Positions 51,485 to 60,562 of a DNA stretch of 64,000 bases are shown in pieces. The position numbers and the translations under genes are program-made. Source of the DNA: Thermaerobacter subterraneus DSM 13965 (GTDB lineage: Bacteria > Bacillota > Sulfobacillia > Thermaerobacterales > Thermaerobacteraceae); contig NZ_JH976535.1 of assembly GCF_000183545.2 (NCBI RefSeq), forward strand, positions 921,890 to 985,889. Reading direction: 5' to 3'. Each line of letters starts with the position of its first letter. Position 1 is the stretch's first letter. Under the pieces are notes generated by a model. The model saw nothing but the letters and a program-made list of their open reading frames with translations. It searched no databases and was not told the origin of the DNA.

Positions 51485-51514
51485 GGGGTTGGGGCGGCGG
51501 GGTTGGGGCGGGGG
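51485..51514 (+). other. Potential G-quadruplex
   Basis: GGGG-TT-GGGG-CGGC-GGGG-TT-GGGG-C-GGGGG gives five runs of at least four G in 30 nt, 15 nt after the DUF499 stop and before the pyruvate dehydrogenase operon. In the rest of the gap, GAAC-N2-AACCC-N3-GGGTT-N-GTTC (51554-51577) is an imperfect inverted repeat that could be an operator of the pdh operon, and AAGCCTCG occurs twice. Confidence 0.65.
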
Positions 51515-51664
51515 TACCTGCCCGATCGCGGCAGGCAATGCCAGAGCACAACCGAACTGAACCCGGTGGGTTCGTTCCTAACGACCGTTTGTAAGCCTCG
51601 TTGGAAGCCTCGCGGCGCGGGGCCGCCCGCGCCGGGGGAGCTCCTGACAACAGGGGGGAGCGGC

Positions 51665-52918
51665 GTGGGCAGCTTGCACCACCTCCGGGAGGAGACCCTG
51701 GAGCTGGTCCGGGTGCTGGACCCCGACGGCAACCTGGTCGGGGAGCCGGCCCCGGATCTTACCGATGAGAAGCTGGTGGAGTTCTACCGGTGGATGGTCC
51801 TGGCCCGTACCTTCGACGAGCGCTGCCTCAACCTGCAGCGCCAGGGGCGCATGGGGACGTACGCCCCGCTGGCAGGGCAGGAGGCCGCCCAGGTGGGCAG
51901 CGCCTTTGCCCTGCAGCCCGAAGACTGGGTCTTCCCATCCTACCGCGAGCACGCGGTGACCATGATCCACGGCCTGCCCATGGAGAAGGTGCTGCTCTAC
52001 TGGATGGGCCGGGAAGAGGGCAACCAGATCCCGCCGGAGGTCAACGTCTTCACCGTGGCGGTGCCCATCGCCACCCAGATCCCCCACGCCGTCGGCGCCG
52101 CCTGGGCCGCCAGGATCCGCGGCGACCGCCGGGCCTTCATCGTCTACTTCGGCGACGGCGCCACCTCCGAGGGCGACTTCCACGAGGGCTGCAACTTCGC
52201 CGGGGTCTTCAAGGCGCCGGTGGTCTTCTTCTGCCAGAACAACCAGTTCGCCATCAGCGTGCCCCTGCACCGGCAGACGGCGTCGGAGACCATCGCCCAG
52301 AAGGCGGTGGCCTACGGCTTCCCCGGGGTCCGGGTCGACGGCAACGACGTGCTGGCCGTGTACAAGGTGACCAAGGAGGCCCTGGACCGGGCCCGGGCCG
52401 GCGAGGGGCCGACCCTGATCGAGGCGCTGACCTACCGCTACGGGCCCCACACCACCGCCGACGACCCCACCCGCTACCGCGGGCGGGACGAGGTGGAGGA
52501 GTGGCGCCAGCGCCGGGATCCCCTGAACCGCATGCGGCGCTTCCTCATGGCCCGGGGCCTGCTGGACGAGGCCCAGGATCAGACCCTGGCCGAGGAAGCC
52601 CGGCAGCGGGTGGCGGCGGCGGTGCAGGCGGTGGAGGCCATGCCCAAGGCGTCGCCGGCGGCCATTTTCGATTACGTCTACGCCCAGCTGCCCTGGCACC
52701 TGGAAGAACAGCGGCGGGAGCTGCTGGCGGAACTGGGGGAGGCCGGGGCTGCGGGCGGCAGCTTTGCTGGGGGCGGGGCCCCGGGTCCGGGTGCGGGCGG
52801 TCCGGGCGGAGCGGCGGCCGGCGGGAGCGGCACGGCCGGTGGCCAGGGCGCTACCGCAGCGGGCGGGGCCCCGGGCGCCGCACCGGGCCGGGACGGCCAG
52901 CAAGGGGGTGGGCGGTGA
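51665..52918 (+). CDS. pdhA: Pyruvate dehydrogenase E1 component, alpha subunit
   Basis: Thiamine-diphosphate subunit of the 2-oxoacid dehydrogenase complex (417 residues). The ThDP motif GDGATSEGDFHEGCNFAGVFKAPVVFFCQNN is intact, as are PSYREHAV and the phosphorylation-loop region YRYGPHTTADDPTRYR. It is of the Firmicute/Thermus PdhA type; branched-chain E1 is the main alternative. The C-terminal 55 residues are Gly/Ala-rich. GTG 51665 is chosen because AGGGGGGAG lies just upstream; the frame is open to 51503. The stop overlaps the next start (TGATG). Confidence 0.93.
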   Translation: MGSLHHLREETLELVRVLDPDGNLVGEPAPDLTDEKLVEFYRWMVLARTFDERCLNLQRQGRMGTYAPLAGQEAAQVGSAFALQPEDWVFPSYREHAVTMIHGLPMEKVLLYWMGREEGNQIPPEVNVFTVAVPIATQIPHAVGAAWAARIRGDRRAFIVYFGDGATSEGDFHEGCNFAGVFKAPVVFFCQNNQFAISVPLHRQTASETIAQKAVAYGFPGVRVDGNDVLAVYKVTKEALDRARAGEGPTLIEALTYRYGPHTTADDPTRYRGRDEVEEWRQRRDPLNRMRRFLMARGLLDEAQDQTLAEEARQRVAAAVQAVEAMPKASPAAIFDYVYAQLPWHLEEQRRELLAELGEAGAAGGSFAGGGAPGPGAGGPGGAAAGGSGTAGGQGATAAGGAPGAAPGRDGQQGGGR

Positions 52919-53895
52919 TGGCCAAGCTGACCATCGTCCAGGCGGTGGCCGACGCCCTGCGCACGGAAATGGAACTGGATGAACGGGTGGTCGTCCTGGG
53001 CGAGGACGTAGGCGTCAACGGCGGCGTCTTCCGGGCCACCGAAGGCCTCTACCAGCGGTTCGGCGAGAACCGGGTGATCGACACGCCGCTGGCCGAGTCG
53101 GCCATCGTGGGTACCGCCATTGGCATGGCCATCTACGGCCTGCGGCCCGTGGCGGAGATCCAGTTCGAGGGGTTCATGGCCCCGGCCTTTGACCAGATCG
53201 TCAACCACGCCGCCCGCATCCGGGCCCGCTCCCGCGGGCGGTTCACCTGCCCGCTGGTGATCCGGGCCCCCTGGGGCGGCGGTATCCGGGCGCCCGAGCA
53301 CCACTCCGACAGCCCCGAGGCCTGGTACATCCACCAGCCGGGGCTCAAGGTGGTGATCCCCAGCACCCCCTACGACACCAAGGGCCTTTTGATCGCCGCC
53401 ATCCGCGACCCCGACCCGGTGATCTTCTTCGAACCCAAGCGGATCTACCGCGCCTTCCGGCAGGAGGTGCCGGAGGAGGCCTACACCGTCCCCATCGGCC
53501 GGGCCCGCACGGTCCGGGAGGGGCGGGATGTGGCCATCTTCACCTGGGGCGCCATGGTGCGGATCGTGGAGGAAGCGGCGGAGGAACTGGCGGGCCGTGG
53601 CATCGAGTGCGAGATCGTCGACCTCAGGACCCTGAGCCCGGTGGACGTGGACGCCATCGTGGCGGCGGTGCAGAAGACGGGCCGGGCCCTGGTGGTCCAC
53701 GAGGCGCCCAAGACGGCCGGCTTCGGGGCGGAGATCGTGGCCCTGATCAACGAGCGGGCCCTCCTGTACCTGGAGGCGCCGGTGTACCGGGTGGCGGGCT
53801 TCGACACCCCGATGCCCCTCTTCCACCTGGAAGACTACTACCTGCCCAACAAGGAACGGGTGATCCGGGGCGTGGAGCGGGTGCTGAACTTCTGA
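52918..53895 (+). CDS. pdhB: Pyruvate dehydrogenase E1 component, beta subunit
   Basis: A 325-residue partner of the alpha subunit forming the E1 heterotetramer. Motifs: LGEDVGVNGGVFRATEGL, TPLAESAIVGTAIGMAIYGLRPVAEIQF, and GGGIRAPEHHSDSPEAWYIHQPGLKVVIPSTPYDTKGLL. Its ATG overlaps the pdhA stop codon by one base, so the two chains should be made in equal amounts. The stop codon lies inside the first unit of a 13-bp tandem repeat. Confidence 0.95.
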   Translation: MAKLTIVQAVADALRTEMELDERVVVLGEDVGVNGGVFRATEGLYQRFGENRVIDTPLAESAIVGTAIGMAIYGLRPVAEIQFEGFMAPAFDQIVNHAARIRARSRGRFTCPLVIRAPWGGGIRAPEHHSDSPEAWYIHQPGLKVVIPSTPYDTKGLLIAAIRDPDPVIFFEPKRIYRAFRQEVPEEAYTVPIGRARTVREGRDVAIFTWGAMVRIVEEAAEELAGRGIECEIVDLRTLSPVDVDAIVAAVQKTGRALVVHEAPKTAGFGAEIVALINERALLYLEAPVYRVAGFDTPMPLFHLEDYYLPNKERVIRGVERVLNF

Positions 53896-53969
53896 CCCGG
53901 ACTTCCGAGCCGGACGTCTGACCCGGGCTTGTGACCCGGGCTTCTGACCCGGGCTTCTGACCCGGGCCG
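53892..53969 (+). repeat. Six tandem 13-bp repeats between pdhB and pdhC
   Basis: Six units related to CTGACCCGGGCTT run from 53892 to 53969; units 3 to 6 are nearly identical and units 1 and 2 diverged. The pdhB stop codon is the TGA of unit 1. Five of the units carry TGAC and four carry the palindrome CCCGGG. Confidence 0.92.
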
Positions 53970-54037
53970 TGGAGCGGGTGCTGGGCTCCTGGCCCGGGAA
54001 CGGCCAGGTGCGGCCCCGGAAAAGCGAGGTGCGGCGG

Positions 54038-55663
54038 ATGGCGTACGAATTCCGGTTGCCCGACGTGGGCGAGGGCATCCACGAAGGGGAGATCGTCCGC
54101 TGGCTGGTCAAGCCGGGGGACCGGGTGCACGAGGACCAGCCCCTGGTGGAGGTGCAGACCGACAAGGCCACGGTGGAGATCCCGTCCCCGGTGGCCGGCG
54201 TGGTGCTGGAGCTGCGCGGCAACGAGGGCGATGTGGTCCAGGTCGGCAGCGTGATCGTGGTGATCGAGACAGAAGCCCAGGGGGACGAACCGGCTGGGGC
54301 GGCGCCGGCTGCTGCTGCGGCCCCTGCGGCCCAGGCGGCGCCCCCGGCGGCGCCGCACCAGGCGCCCCCGGCTCCGGCGGCCGCGGGCCCGGCCGCGGCC
54401 CCGGGAGGGGTGCCGGCCGCCTCACCTGGGGTCACGCCGCCGCCCCCGCCTGGCCCGGCCGCGGTGCCCGGGGCGGATGCAGCGCGCGGGGCTCGGGCGC
54501 CGGGCGACGCAGCCCCGGCGGCCCCAGGCGGCGGGCCGGCGGCCGCAGCGCGGCGGGTCCTGGCCACCCCGGCCACCCGCCGGCTGGCCCGGGAGCTGGG
54601 GGTCGACATCCGGCAGATCCCCGGGACGGGCCCGGCGGGCCGGGTGACGGCCGAGGACGTGCGGGCCTTTGCCGCGGCCCGGGCAGCCGGGACGCCGGCG
54701 GTCACGGCGACTGCGGCCGGTGCAACGGCGGGTGGCGCGACGGTGGCGGCCCCGCCCGCAGCTCCGGGGGCAACGCCGGCCGTGGCACCCACTGCGCCAG
54801 CGGGTGCGGCCCCGTCTGCCGGACCGGCCGTTGCATCCCCTGGCGCCGCCGCGGCGACCCCGGCGGGGGTACCGGGGGTGGCCGCCGCAGCCACGGCGGG
54901 CGCGGCCAGGCCCGCGGCCGCGGCCGGTTCGGCCGCCAAGTGGGTCGTTGCAGCGGGAGGCGAGCAGCGCGTACCCTTGCGGGGCCTGCGCAAGCGCATC
55001 GCCGAGAAGATGGTCCAGTCCAAGTACACCGCCCCCCACGTGACCCACGTGGAGGAGGTCGACGTCACCGAACTGGCGGAGCTGCGGCGCAAGGCCCTGC
55101 CCCTGGCGGAGCAGCGGGGGATCAAGCTCACCTATCTACCCTTCATTGCCAAGGCCGTGGTGGCGGCCCTGCAGCAGTTTCCCATCTTCAACGCCAGCCT
55201 GGACGACGAGCGCCAGGAGATCGTGCTCAAGGGTTACTACCACATCGGTGTGGCCACGGCCACCGACGAGGGCCTCATCGTTCCCGTGGTGCGGGACGTG
55301 GACCGCAAGAGCATCTTCCAGCTGGCCCGGGAGATCGCGGCCTTGACCGAAGCGGCCCGGGCGCGGCGGATCGCCCTGGACGACGTGCGGGGTTCGACCT
55401 TCACCATCACCAACGTGGGCGCCCTGGGCGGCGGCGTGTGGTCCACGCCCATCATCAACTACCCCGAGGTGGCGATCCTGGGCGTGCACAAGTTCCGCGA
55501 GACGCCGGTGGTGCGGGATGGGCAGATCGTGGTGCGGACCATCACGTACCTCGCCCTGAGCTTCGACCACCGGGTGGCCGACGGGGCCGACGCGGTGCGG
55601 TTCGTCAACCGGATCAAGGAGTACCTGGAGCAGCCGAGCCTGCTGTTCCTGGAGATGGCCTGA
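54038..55663 (+). CDS. pdhC: Dihydrolipoamide acetyltransferase (E2)
   Basis: The 541-residue core of the complex. The lipoyl domain carries its lysine in VQTDKATVEIPSPVAG (Lys43). The E1/E3-binding domain is RRLARELGVDIRQIPGTGPAGRVTAEDV. The catalytic domain ends in LSFDHRVADGADAVRFVN. Two Ala/Pro/Gly linkers (about residues 85-165 and 215-300) act as swinging arms and are longer than usual. The ATG at 54038 follows GAGGTG. The lipoyl group would be supplied by LipA and LipB, whose genes lie 6 kb downstream. Confidence 0.96.
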   Translation: MAYEFRLPDVGEGIHEGEIVRWLVKPGDRVHEDQPLVEVQTDKATVEIPSPVAGVVLELRGNEGDVVQVGSVIVVIETEAQGDEPAGAAPAAAAAPAAQAAPPAAPHQAPPAPAAAGPAAAPGGVPAASPGVTPPPPPGPAAVPGADAARGARAPGDAAPAAPGGGPAAAARRVLATPATRRLARELGVDIRQIPGTGPAGRVTAEDVRAFAAARAAGTPAVTATAAGATAGGATVAAPPAAPGATPAVAPTAPAGAAPSAGPAVASPGAAAATPAGVPGVAAAATAGAARPAAAAGSAAKWVVAAGGEQRVPLRGLRKRIAEKMVQSKYTAPHVTHVEEVDVTELAELRRKALPLAEQRGIKLTYLPFIAKAVVAALQQFPIFNASLDDERQEIVLKGYYHIGVATATDEGLIVPVVRDVDRKSIFQLAREIAALTEAARARRIALDDVRGSTFTITNVGALGGGVWSTPIINYPEVAILGVHKFRETPVVRDGQIVVRTITYLALSFDHRVADGADAVRFVNRIKEYLEQPSLLFLEMA

Positions 55664-55690
55664 TGGCGGGGCAGAACGGGAGTGGATGGG

Positions 55691-57175
55691 ATGGTCGTCG
55701 GCGAGGTGGCGACGGAGACCGAGGTCCTGGTCATCGGGGGCGGCCCGGGGGGTTACGTGGCCGCCATCCGGGCCGCCCAGCTGGGCAAGGACGTCACCCT
55801 GGTGGAGAAAGACCGCCTGGGCGGGGTGTGCCTGAACGTGGGCTGCATCCCCTCCAAGGCCCTGATCGATGCCGCCAAGGCCTATCACCGGCTGGCCCGG
55901 GAGGCGGAGCGGGGCATCGTGGTCGAGGGGGCGCGGCTGGACTTTGCCCGGTTGCAGGGCTGGAAGCAGTCGGTGGTCCAGCGGCTGACGGGCGGCGTGG
56001 AGCAGCTCCTCAGGGGCAACGGCGTGACGGTGGTGAAGGGGCGGGCCACCTTCACCGGGCCCAACCAGGTGCTGGTGGAAAACCCCGGTGGGGGCAACGA
56101 GGTCTACCGGTTCAAGCACTGCATCCTGGCCACGGGCTCGCGGCCCGTTGAGCTTCCGGGCTTCGCCTTCGACGGCATCCGCATCCTGGATTCCTCGGAT
56201 GCCCTGACGTTGGACCACCTGCCCCTGCGGCTGGTGGTGATCGGGGGCGGGTACATCGGCCTCGAGCTGGGCACCGCCTTTGCCAAGCTGGGGTCGGAGG
56301 TGACGGTGCTGGAGCTGGCTGACCAGCTGCTCCCCGGCACCGATCCGGAGCTGGTGCAGGTGGTGGCCCGGCGCCTCCGCCAGCTGGGGGTCAAGGTCCA
56401 CACCGGCGTCCGCGTCCTGGGGTGGGAAGAGGCGCCCGGCGGCGAGGGGGTCCGGGTGGTGTTCCGGCCCGAGCCCCGCGGGGAGGGGGCGGCGGGAGCC
56501 GGGGCGCCGGGATCGGCGGGTTCGTCCGGATCGGAAGAACAGGCCGTGGTGGCCGACGCGGTCCTGGTCAGCGTGGGCCGGCGGCCCAACACCGGCGGCC
56601 TGGGACTGGAGCTGGCGGGCGTGGAGCTGGACGAGCGGGGCCGGGTGAAGGTCGATGCCCAGCTGCGCACCAGCCAGCGGAACATCTTCGCCATCGGCGA
56701 CATCGTGCCCGGTCCCATGCTGGCCCACAAGGCCAGCCGGGAGGGGATCGTGGCGGCGGAGGTCATCGCCGGGTTGCCCGCGGCGGCCGATTACGTGGCG
56801 GTGCCGGCACCCGTCTTCACCGACCCGGAGATCGCCACGGTGGGGCTGACGGAGGAACAGGCGCGCCAGCAGGGCTACGACCCGGTGGTCGGGCGGTTCC
56901 CCTACGCGGCCAACGGCCGGGCCCTGACCCTGGGCGAGCGGGACGGGTTCGTCAAACTGGTGGCCGATCGGGAGAGCAAGGTGGTCCTGGGGGCGGGCAT
57001 CGTGGGGCCGGAGGCGTCCGACCTGGTGGCCGAACTGGCCCTGGCCATCGAGATGGGCGCCACCCTGGAGGATCTGGCCCTCACCATCCACGCCCACCCG
57101 ACTTTAAGCGAGGCGGTGATGGAGGCGGCGGAGGCGGGGCTGGGCCACGCCATCCACGTGCTGGGGAAGCGGTAA
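55691..57175 (+). CDS. lpdA: Dihydrolipoamide dehydrogenase (E3)
   Basis: A flavoprotein that reoxidises the lipoyl group with NAD. It has 494 residues. The FAD fingerprint GGGPGGYVAAIRAAQLG, the redox disulfide GGVCLNVGCIPSK (Cys47, Cys52), the NAD fingerprint VVIGGGYIGLELG and the catalytic HAHPTLSE near the C-terminus are intact. About 20 Gly/Ala/Ser-rich residues are inserted near 56490-56545. The start is ATG 55691 or GTG 55682. It closes the pdh operon. Confidence 0.95.
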   Translation: MVVGEVATETEVLVIGGGPGGYVAAIRAAQLGKDVTLVEKDRLGGVCLNVGCIPSKALIDAAKAYHRLAREAERGIVVEGARLDFARLQGWKQSVVQRLTGGVEQLLRGNGVTVVKGRATFTGPNQVLVENPGGGNEVYRFKHCILATGSRPVELPGFAFDGIRILDSSDALTLDHLPLRLVVIGGGYIGLELGTAFAKLGSEVTVLELADQLLPGTDPELVQVVARRLRQLGVKVHTGVRVLGWEEAPGGEGVRVVFRPEPRGEGAAGAGAPGSAGSSGSEEQAVVADAVLVSVGRRPNTGGLGLELAGVELDERGRVKVDAQLRTSQRNIFAIGDIVPGPMLAHKASREGIVAAEVIAGLPAAADYVAVPAPVFTDPEIATVGLTEEQARQQGYDPVVGRFPYAANGRALTLGERDGFVKLVADRESKVVLGAGIVGPEASDLVAELALAIEMGATLEDLALTIHAHPTLSEAVMEAAEAGLGHAIHVLGKR

Positions 57176-57339
57176 CGAGCGGTAACGGAGAGCGGTCACG
57201 GGGGGGGCAATGCCTCGACGGTCCGGTGTGCCGGGGGCGATTCCTCCCCTCCGGCATGCCGGCCGCATTCCGGCAGCGATTCCTTTGGATACCGGGGCGA
57301 TCCCTCCGCTGGAGGCGATCGTCGAACGGCGCGACGGTG

Positions 57340-57381
57340 CATCAGCCCATGTCCATCAGCCCATGTCCATCAGCTCGTGCC
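57340..57381 (+). repeat. Three tandem 14-bp repeats
   Basis: CATCAGCCCATGTC at 57340 and 57354 is followed by the diverged copy CATCAGCTCGTGCC at 57368. The third copy overlaps the end of the minus-strand small membrane protein gene. No other feature was seen in 57176-57369. Confidence 0.85.
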
Positions 57382-57561
57382 AGCCGGCCCGCCGGTTCCG
57401 TTCCGCCGGCGGGCCATCACGGTGGACACGGCCCAGATGACGCCGCCGGCGATCAGGAGGAAGGGCAGCAGGCCCAGCCCCAGGGTAAGGGCGAAGATCC
57501 CCAGCCGCGCTACCAGCAGGAGCGCCAGCCCGGCCACCACCAGCGTCAATGCCCAGCCCAT
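57370..57561 (-). CDS. Small two-helix membrane protein
   Basis: A 63-residue frame from ATG 57561 contains two hydrophobic helices (WALTLVVAGLALLLVARLGIF and GLGLLPFLLIAGGVIWAVSTVM) followed by a basic tail MARRRNG. GGGGTGATC lies upstream. I do not recognise a family. The hydrophobic pattern and the positive-inside tail favour a real gene. Confidence 0.6.
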   Translation of the reverse strand: MGWALTLVVAGLALLLVARLGIFALTLGLGLLPFLLIAGGVIWAVSTVMARRRNGTGGPAGTS

Positions 57562-57818
57562 CCCGATCACCCCACCGGTTCGTCCGTTCCGGTTCACCCG
57601 GTTTCGCAGCAATAACCTGCCCGGAACGGCGGGGCCGCAGACCGGAGCCTTGTAACAGCGCGGGCAGGTCGAGGGCACGGCGGGCGACACCTGCGGCTGT
57701 TCCAGGTGCCGCCGGATTTCGCGGGCTGGCGGATCTCAGGTCTTGCCGGATCTGTTATAGTCATCTTAGAGGTGGGTTTTCGTCCGGACGGTCCTCACCT
57801 CCACATCACAATCCATGA

Positions 57819-58029
57819 CCTTCCTTCGGGGCAGGGTGGAAGTCCCGACCGGCGGTGATGGCGGCGCGCCAGTCCTGGCGCGACCGCACCAGCCCGCGAA
57901 CCGCGCGCCGGAGCACCCATGCCCGGGCCGAGGCAGGCAGGCCTCCCCGGCGCCGGTGCGGTGAAGGGCGCGGCCGATTCCGGTGAGAAGCCGGAGCCGA
58001 CGGTGATAGTCCGGATGGGAGAAGGAAGG
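57819..58029 (+). promoter_or_regulatory. FMN riboswitch (RFN element)
   Basis: The aptamer is closed by P1 arms CCTTCCTTC (57819-57827) and GAAGGAAGG (58021-58029). Conserved inner segments are present in order: GGGGCAGGGTGGAAGTCCC, GACCGGCGGTGATGG, AGCCCGCGAACC, CCGGTGAGAAGCCGGAGCC and GACGGTGATAGTCCGGATGG. The downstream gene is ribU, so FMN should switch off riboflavin uptake. A TATAGT at 57755-57760 may be the -10 box. Confidence 0.96.
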
Positions 58030-58521
58030 GACGCGGGATTTCCCGGGAGAGGCGAGCGCGGCCTTGCCGTGCTCGCCGGGTGGAGTGCCGCGCGCAGGTG
58101 TGCCGCGTCCTGGCGGTTGTCCCGCCATTGTGCACCGAGCACCTGGCGGACGTCCCGCGCACGTGGTGGTTGCGCTCCGCTACCGCGCACCTGGCACCGG
58201 GCGGATGGGCCCTGCTGGCGACGCCGGTGGCGGGGTGGGCCGGGGTCGCCGCGGCGGAGTGCCGCCAGCGTGCCGACCGCGGGGGTTCGGCGTTCGACCG
58301 CGGAATGTGCGGCGCCCGGTCGACGCCGGTGCGCCAGGGGAAGCCGGCCGGGGGTGCCGGCCGGGGGTCGTGGTCGACCGCGACGGGCGCTCGCAGTTGC
58401 GGCGCCATCTCCCGTGCGGGACGCCCGCGGTCGCGTGCGGCCGTGCGGATCACGCGAGCGCGGAATTCCGCGCGCCACCGGGAAATCGTTGACCCACGCG
58501 CAAGCCTACGGGTCCACCTGC
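58030..58521 (+). other. Unusually long leader between riboswitch and its terminator
   Basis: About 490 nt with no convincing gene. The sequence is very GC-rich, with many CGCG steps and local repeats (GCCGGCCGGGGGT twice near 58345-58370). Frames on both strands have skewed composition and no family features. It may be structured RNA, a decayed gene, or inserted sequence. Confidence 0.6.
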
Positions 58522-58560
58522 GTCCGTTCCCCCGAAGGGCTGGGCGGGACGGGCTTTTTT
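58522..58560 (+). terminator. Leader terminator of ribU (riboswitch expression platform)
   Basis: GTCCGTTCC (58522-58530) pairs with GGGACGGGC (58546-58554, two G-T pairs) and is followed directly by TTTTTT. It lies 33 nt before the ribU start and about 490 nt after the FMN aptamer. Confidence 0.75.
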
Positions 58561-58593
58561 GATGCCCGCCCGCACGCTCTGCGCAGGGGGTGC

Positions 58594-59202
58594 ATGCCGG
58601 TGGTTCGTCGCATGGTGCGCCTGGCGCTCCTGGCGTCCATGGCGTTCCTGCTCATGCTGTGGGAGATCCAGCTGACGCCTCTCCTCCCCTTCATCCCGGC
58701 GTACCTCAAGTACGATCCCGGCGATCTGCCCGTGTTGATGGGCGGCTTCGCCTACGGCCCCGCGGCCGGCGCCACGGTGGCGCTGGTCAAGGACCTGCTG
58801 TTCCTCTTCTCGGGCAAGTCCACGGCGGGTTGGGTCGGGATCGCCGCCAACCTGCTGGCCAGCCTGGCCTATGTGGTGCCGGCCGCGTGGCTTTACCGGA
58901 AGATCGGCAGCCGCTGGGCCCTGGCCCTGGCCATGCTGGTGGGGACCGCCAGCACCAGCGCTGTGATGGCCGTGGCCAACTACTTCGTCTTCCTGCCGCT
59001 GTGGGGGGTGCCCGCCGAGCAGGTGGGGGCCACGGTGGTCACCGCCATCACTCCCTTCAACCTGATCAAGGGCCTGGCCACCGGGGTGTTGGCGCTGGTG
59101 GCCTACCCGCGCATCGCCCGCGTGCTGGAGGACCCCGTCTTCACCACGCCGGTGGCCGAGGGCTGGGCGGGCCAGGCGGCCGGGGAGCCGCGGCGCCCGT
59201 AG
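58594..59202 (+). CDS. ribU: ECF riboflavin transporter S component RibU
   Basis: A 202-residue membrane protein with five or six helices. LASMAFLLMLWEIQLTPLLPFIPAYLKYDPGDLPVLMGGFAYGPAAG is the conserved start of RibU, and VALVKDLLFLF follows. The substrate is supported by the FMN riboswitch upstream. The ATG at 58594 follows CAGGGGG. It needs the shared ECF energy-coupling module, which is not in the window. Confidence 0.93.
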   Translation: MPVVRRMVRLALLASMAFLLMLWEIQLTPLLPFIPAYLKYDPGDLPVLMGGFAYGPAAGATVALVKDLLFLFSGKSTAGWVGIAANLLASLAYVVPAAWLYRKIGSRWALALAMLVGTASTSAVMAVANYFVFLPLWGVPAEQVGATVVTAITPFNLIKGLATGVLALVAYPRIARVLEDPVFTTPVAEGWAGQAAGEPRRP

Positions 59203-59375
59203 GGGGAGCCCGGCGGGCTGCAGCGCCAGGCGAGCTGCGGAGCCTGGCGGCCCGCGGCGCGGGGCCTGGCGGCTGCAGTGCATGACGCGCGCAGGGCGCT
59301 GGGCGCGGGCCCGGGGGGCGCCTGCACCTGGCAGGCCCTGGGCTGGCCGTGCCCCGGCGTCCTCGCCCAGGAAAA

Positions 59376-59407
59376 GGGGGCCGGTTTCTGCGGAGGAACC
59401 GGCCCCC
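59376..59407. terminator. Bidirectional terminator after ribU
   Basis: GGGGGCCGGTT and AACCGGCCCCC flank a 10-nt loop between convergent ribU and the DUF1805 gene. On the minus strand it is followed by TTTTCC. The remainder of 59203-59613 shows no feature. Confidence 0.75.
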
Positions 59408-59613
59408 TGCCTTCTCCGCGCCCTGCCCTCCTTCATGGCGACGGGCCGGCGACCCCGGCGGCCGCCGGGCAGGCGGGCTTGACCGCCCGCCCCCCGCCCG
59501 CCTCTTCCGGGCTTTTCGTGGGCCGTTGACCCGGGCTTCCAGGCTTCGGCCGGCTCTTCGGTACCCCCTTCTCCCGGCCCCGAGCCCAGCCCATGGCCTC
59601 CTCCCCCAGCCCT

Positions 59614-59985
59614 TCACCCGGCCGCCGGGCCCGGGTCGTCGCCGCCGGCCGCCGTCACGGCGGGAGCCGGTTCCACCGCCAGGAGGCGTTCCAGGGCGTC
59701 GCGCCCCGTCATCCCCGGGTGAATACCCAACTCCCGCGCCGCGCTGGTGACCGACTCCAGCGGGCGCTCCAGGAGATCGCTGAAGTCGCGGACGCCGAGA
59801 GCGCGGCCCGCCACGATGCGGCGGGCTCCGAGTAGGTCGTCCAGCAGGCGCACGTCCAGGGCGCCGCACATGATGTACCCGGCGGGGGTCGCGATGGCCA
59901 CCAGCCGGGTCTTGGGCAGTTCCACCTTCACGCCGACGGCCGTTCCGCCCTTGAGGGGGATGGGCCGAACCTCGACCACAGGCAT
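59614..59985 (-). CDS. DUF1805 protein, YunC-like
   Basis: A 123-residue protein with the YunC family core: VKVELPKTRLVAIATPAGYIMCGALDVRLLDD, RRIVAGRALGVRDFSDLLERPLESVTSAARELGI and HPGMTGRDALERLL. Its function is unknown to me. The start is ATG 59985, close behind GGGAGGG; the frame is open to 60108 but without family sequence. Confidence 0.85.
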   Translation of the reverse strand: MPVVEVRPIPLKGGTAVGVKVELPKTRLVAIATPAGYIMCGALDVRLLDDLLGARRIVAGRALGVRDFSDLLERPLESVTSAARELGIHPGMTGRDALERLLAVEPAPAVTAAGGDDPGPAAG

Positions 59986-60562
59986 TCCCTCCCGATGGCG
60001 CGGGCGCATGGTGCGGGCGCAGCGCGCCCGTTCCGTGCGGAGCCCGCCGGTCCGGTTACGGGCCGCCCCGGTGCCGGGGGCGGGGGCCCTCCGGGGAAAC
60101 CGCGGCAACCGCGGCGGATCCCGGCTTGAGGGCCCGCCGCTGGCCGGGGTCGCCGCCCGGACCTGGGCCCCTGGAACCGCTGGCTAGGGCATTGTATGGC
60201 CGCCCGTGGGCCGCCGCCCCACACGGGGCGGCAGGCGGGACTCCTCCCTGCACGTCCCGCTCGCAGGAGCGGGGCTCACCTCTTCTCCGGTACGCCATCT
60301 GGCTGCCTCGTGGCCCGTGGCCTGCCCGTCCCGGCGAGACGGCGGTCCGTGACCGGGGGACCGGCCGCCCTTGACCCGTGGAGCCCCCGGCGTGACCGGC
60401 CGTGACGGGTAGAGTGACCGGCTTGACCGGCCGGACGGGACCGGCCGGGCTGCCGGGCGGACGGCCCCCGGTGCCGGGAGATGGTGGCAACTGGAAGGTA
60501 TAGCAGCCGGGGGCTTCCGCAATCTAACCGCTGGAAACAGCTAGCCGTCAGGGGGGATCATC
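59986..60562. other. Intergenic region between divergent genes
   Basis: No gene was recognised in this 577-nt stretch. On the minus strand CATACAATG (about 60190-60198) contains a good -10 box (TACAAT) for the DUF1805 gene. Around 60390-60465 the words GACCGG and CCGGCC recur many times. Confidence 0.4.

Noticed and set aside
53892-53969. CRISPR-like array
   Set aside because: Units are 13 bp, directly adjacent and without spacers; no cas gene is present.
58064-58492. Coding frames inside the ribU leader
   Set aside because: Several overlapping frames exist on both strands, none with ribosome site plus plausible protein features; composition is shadow-like.
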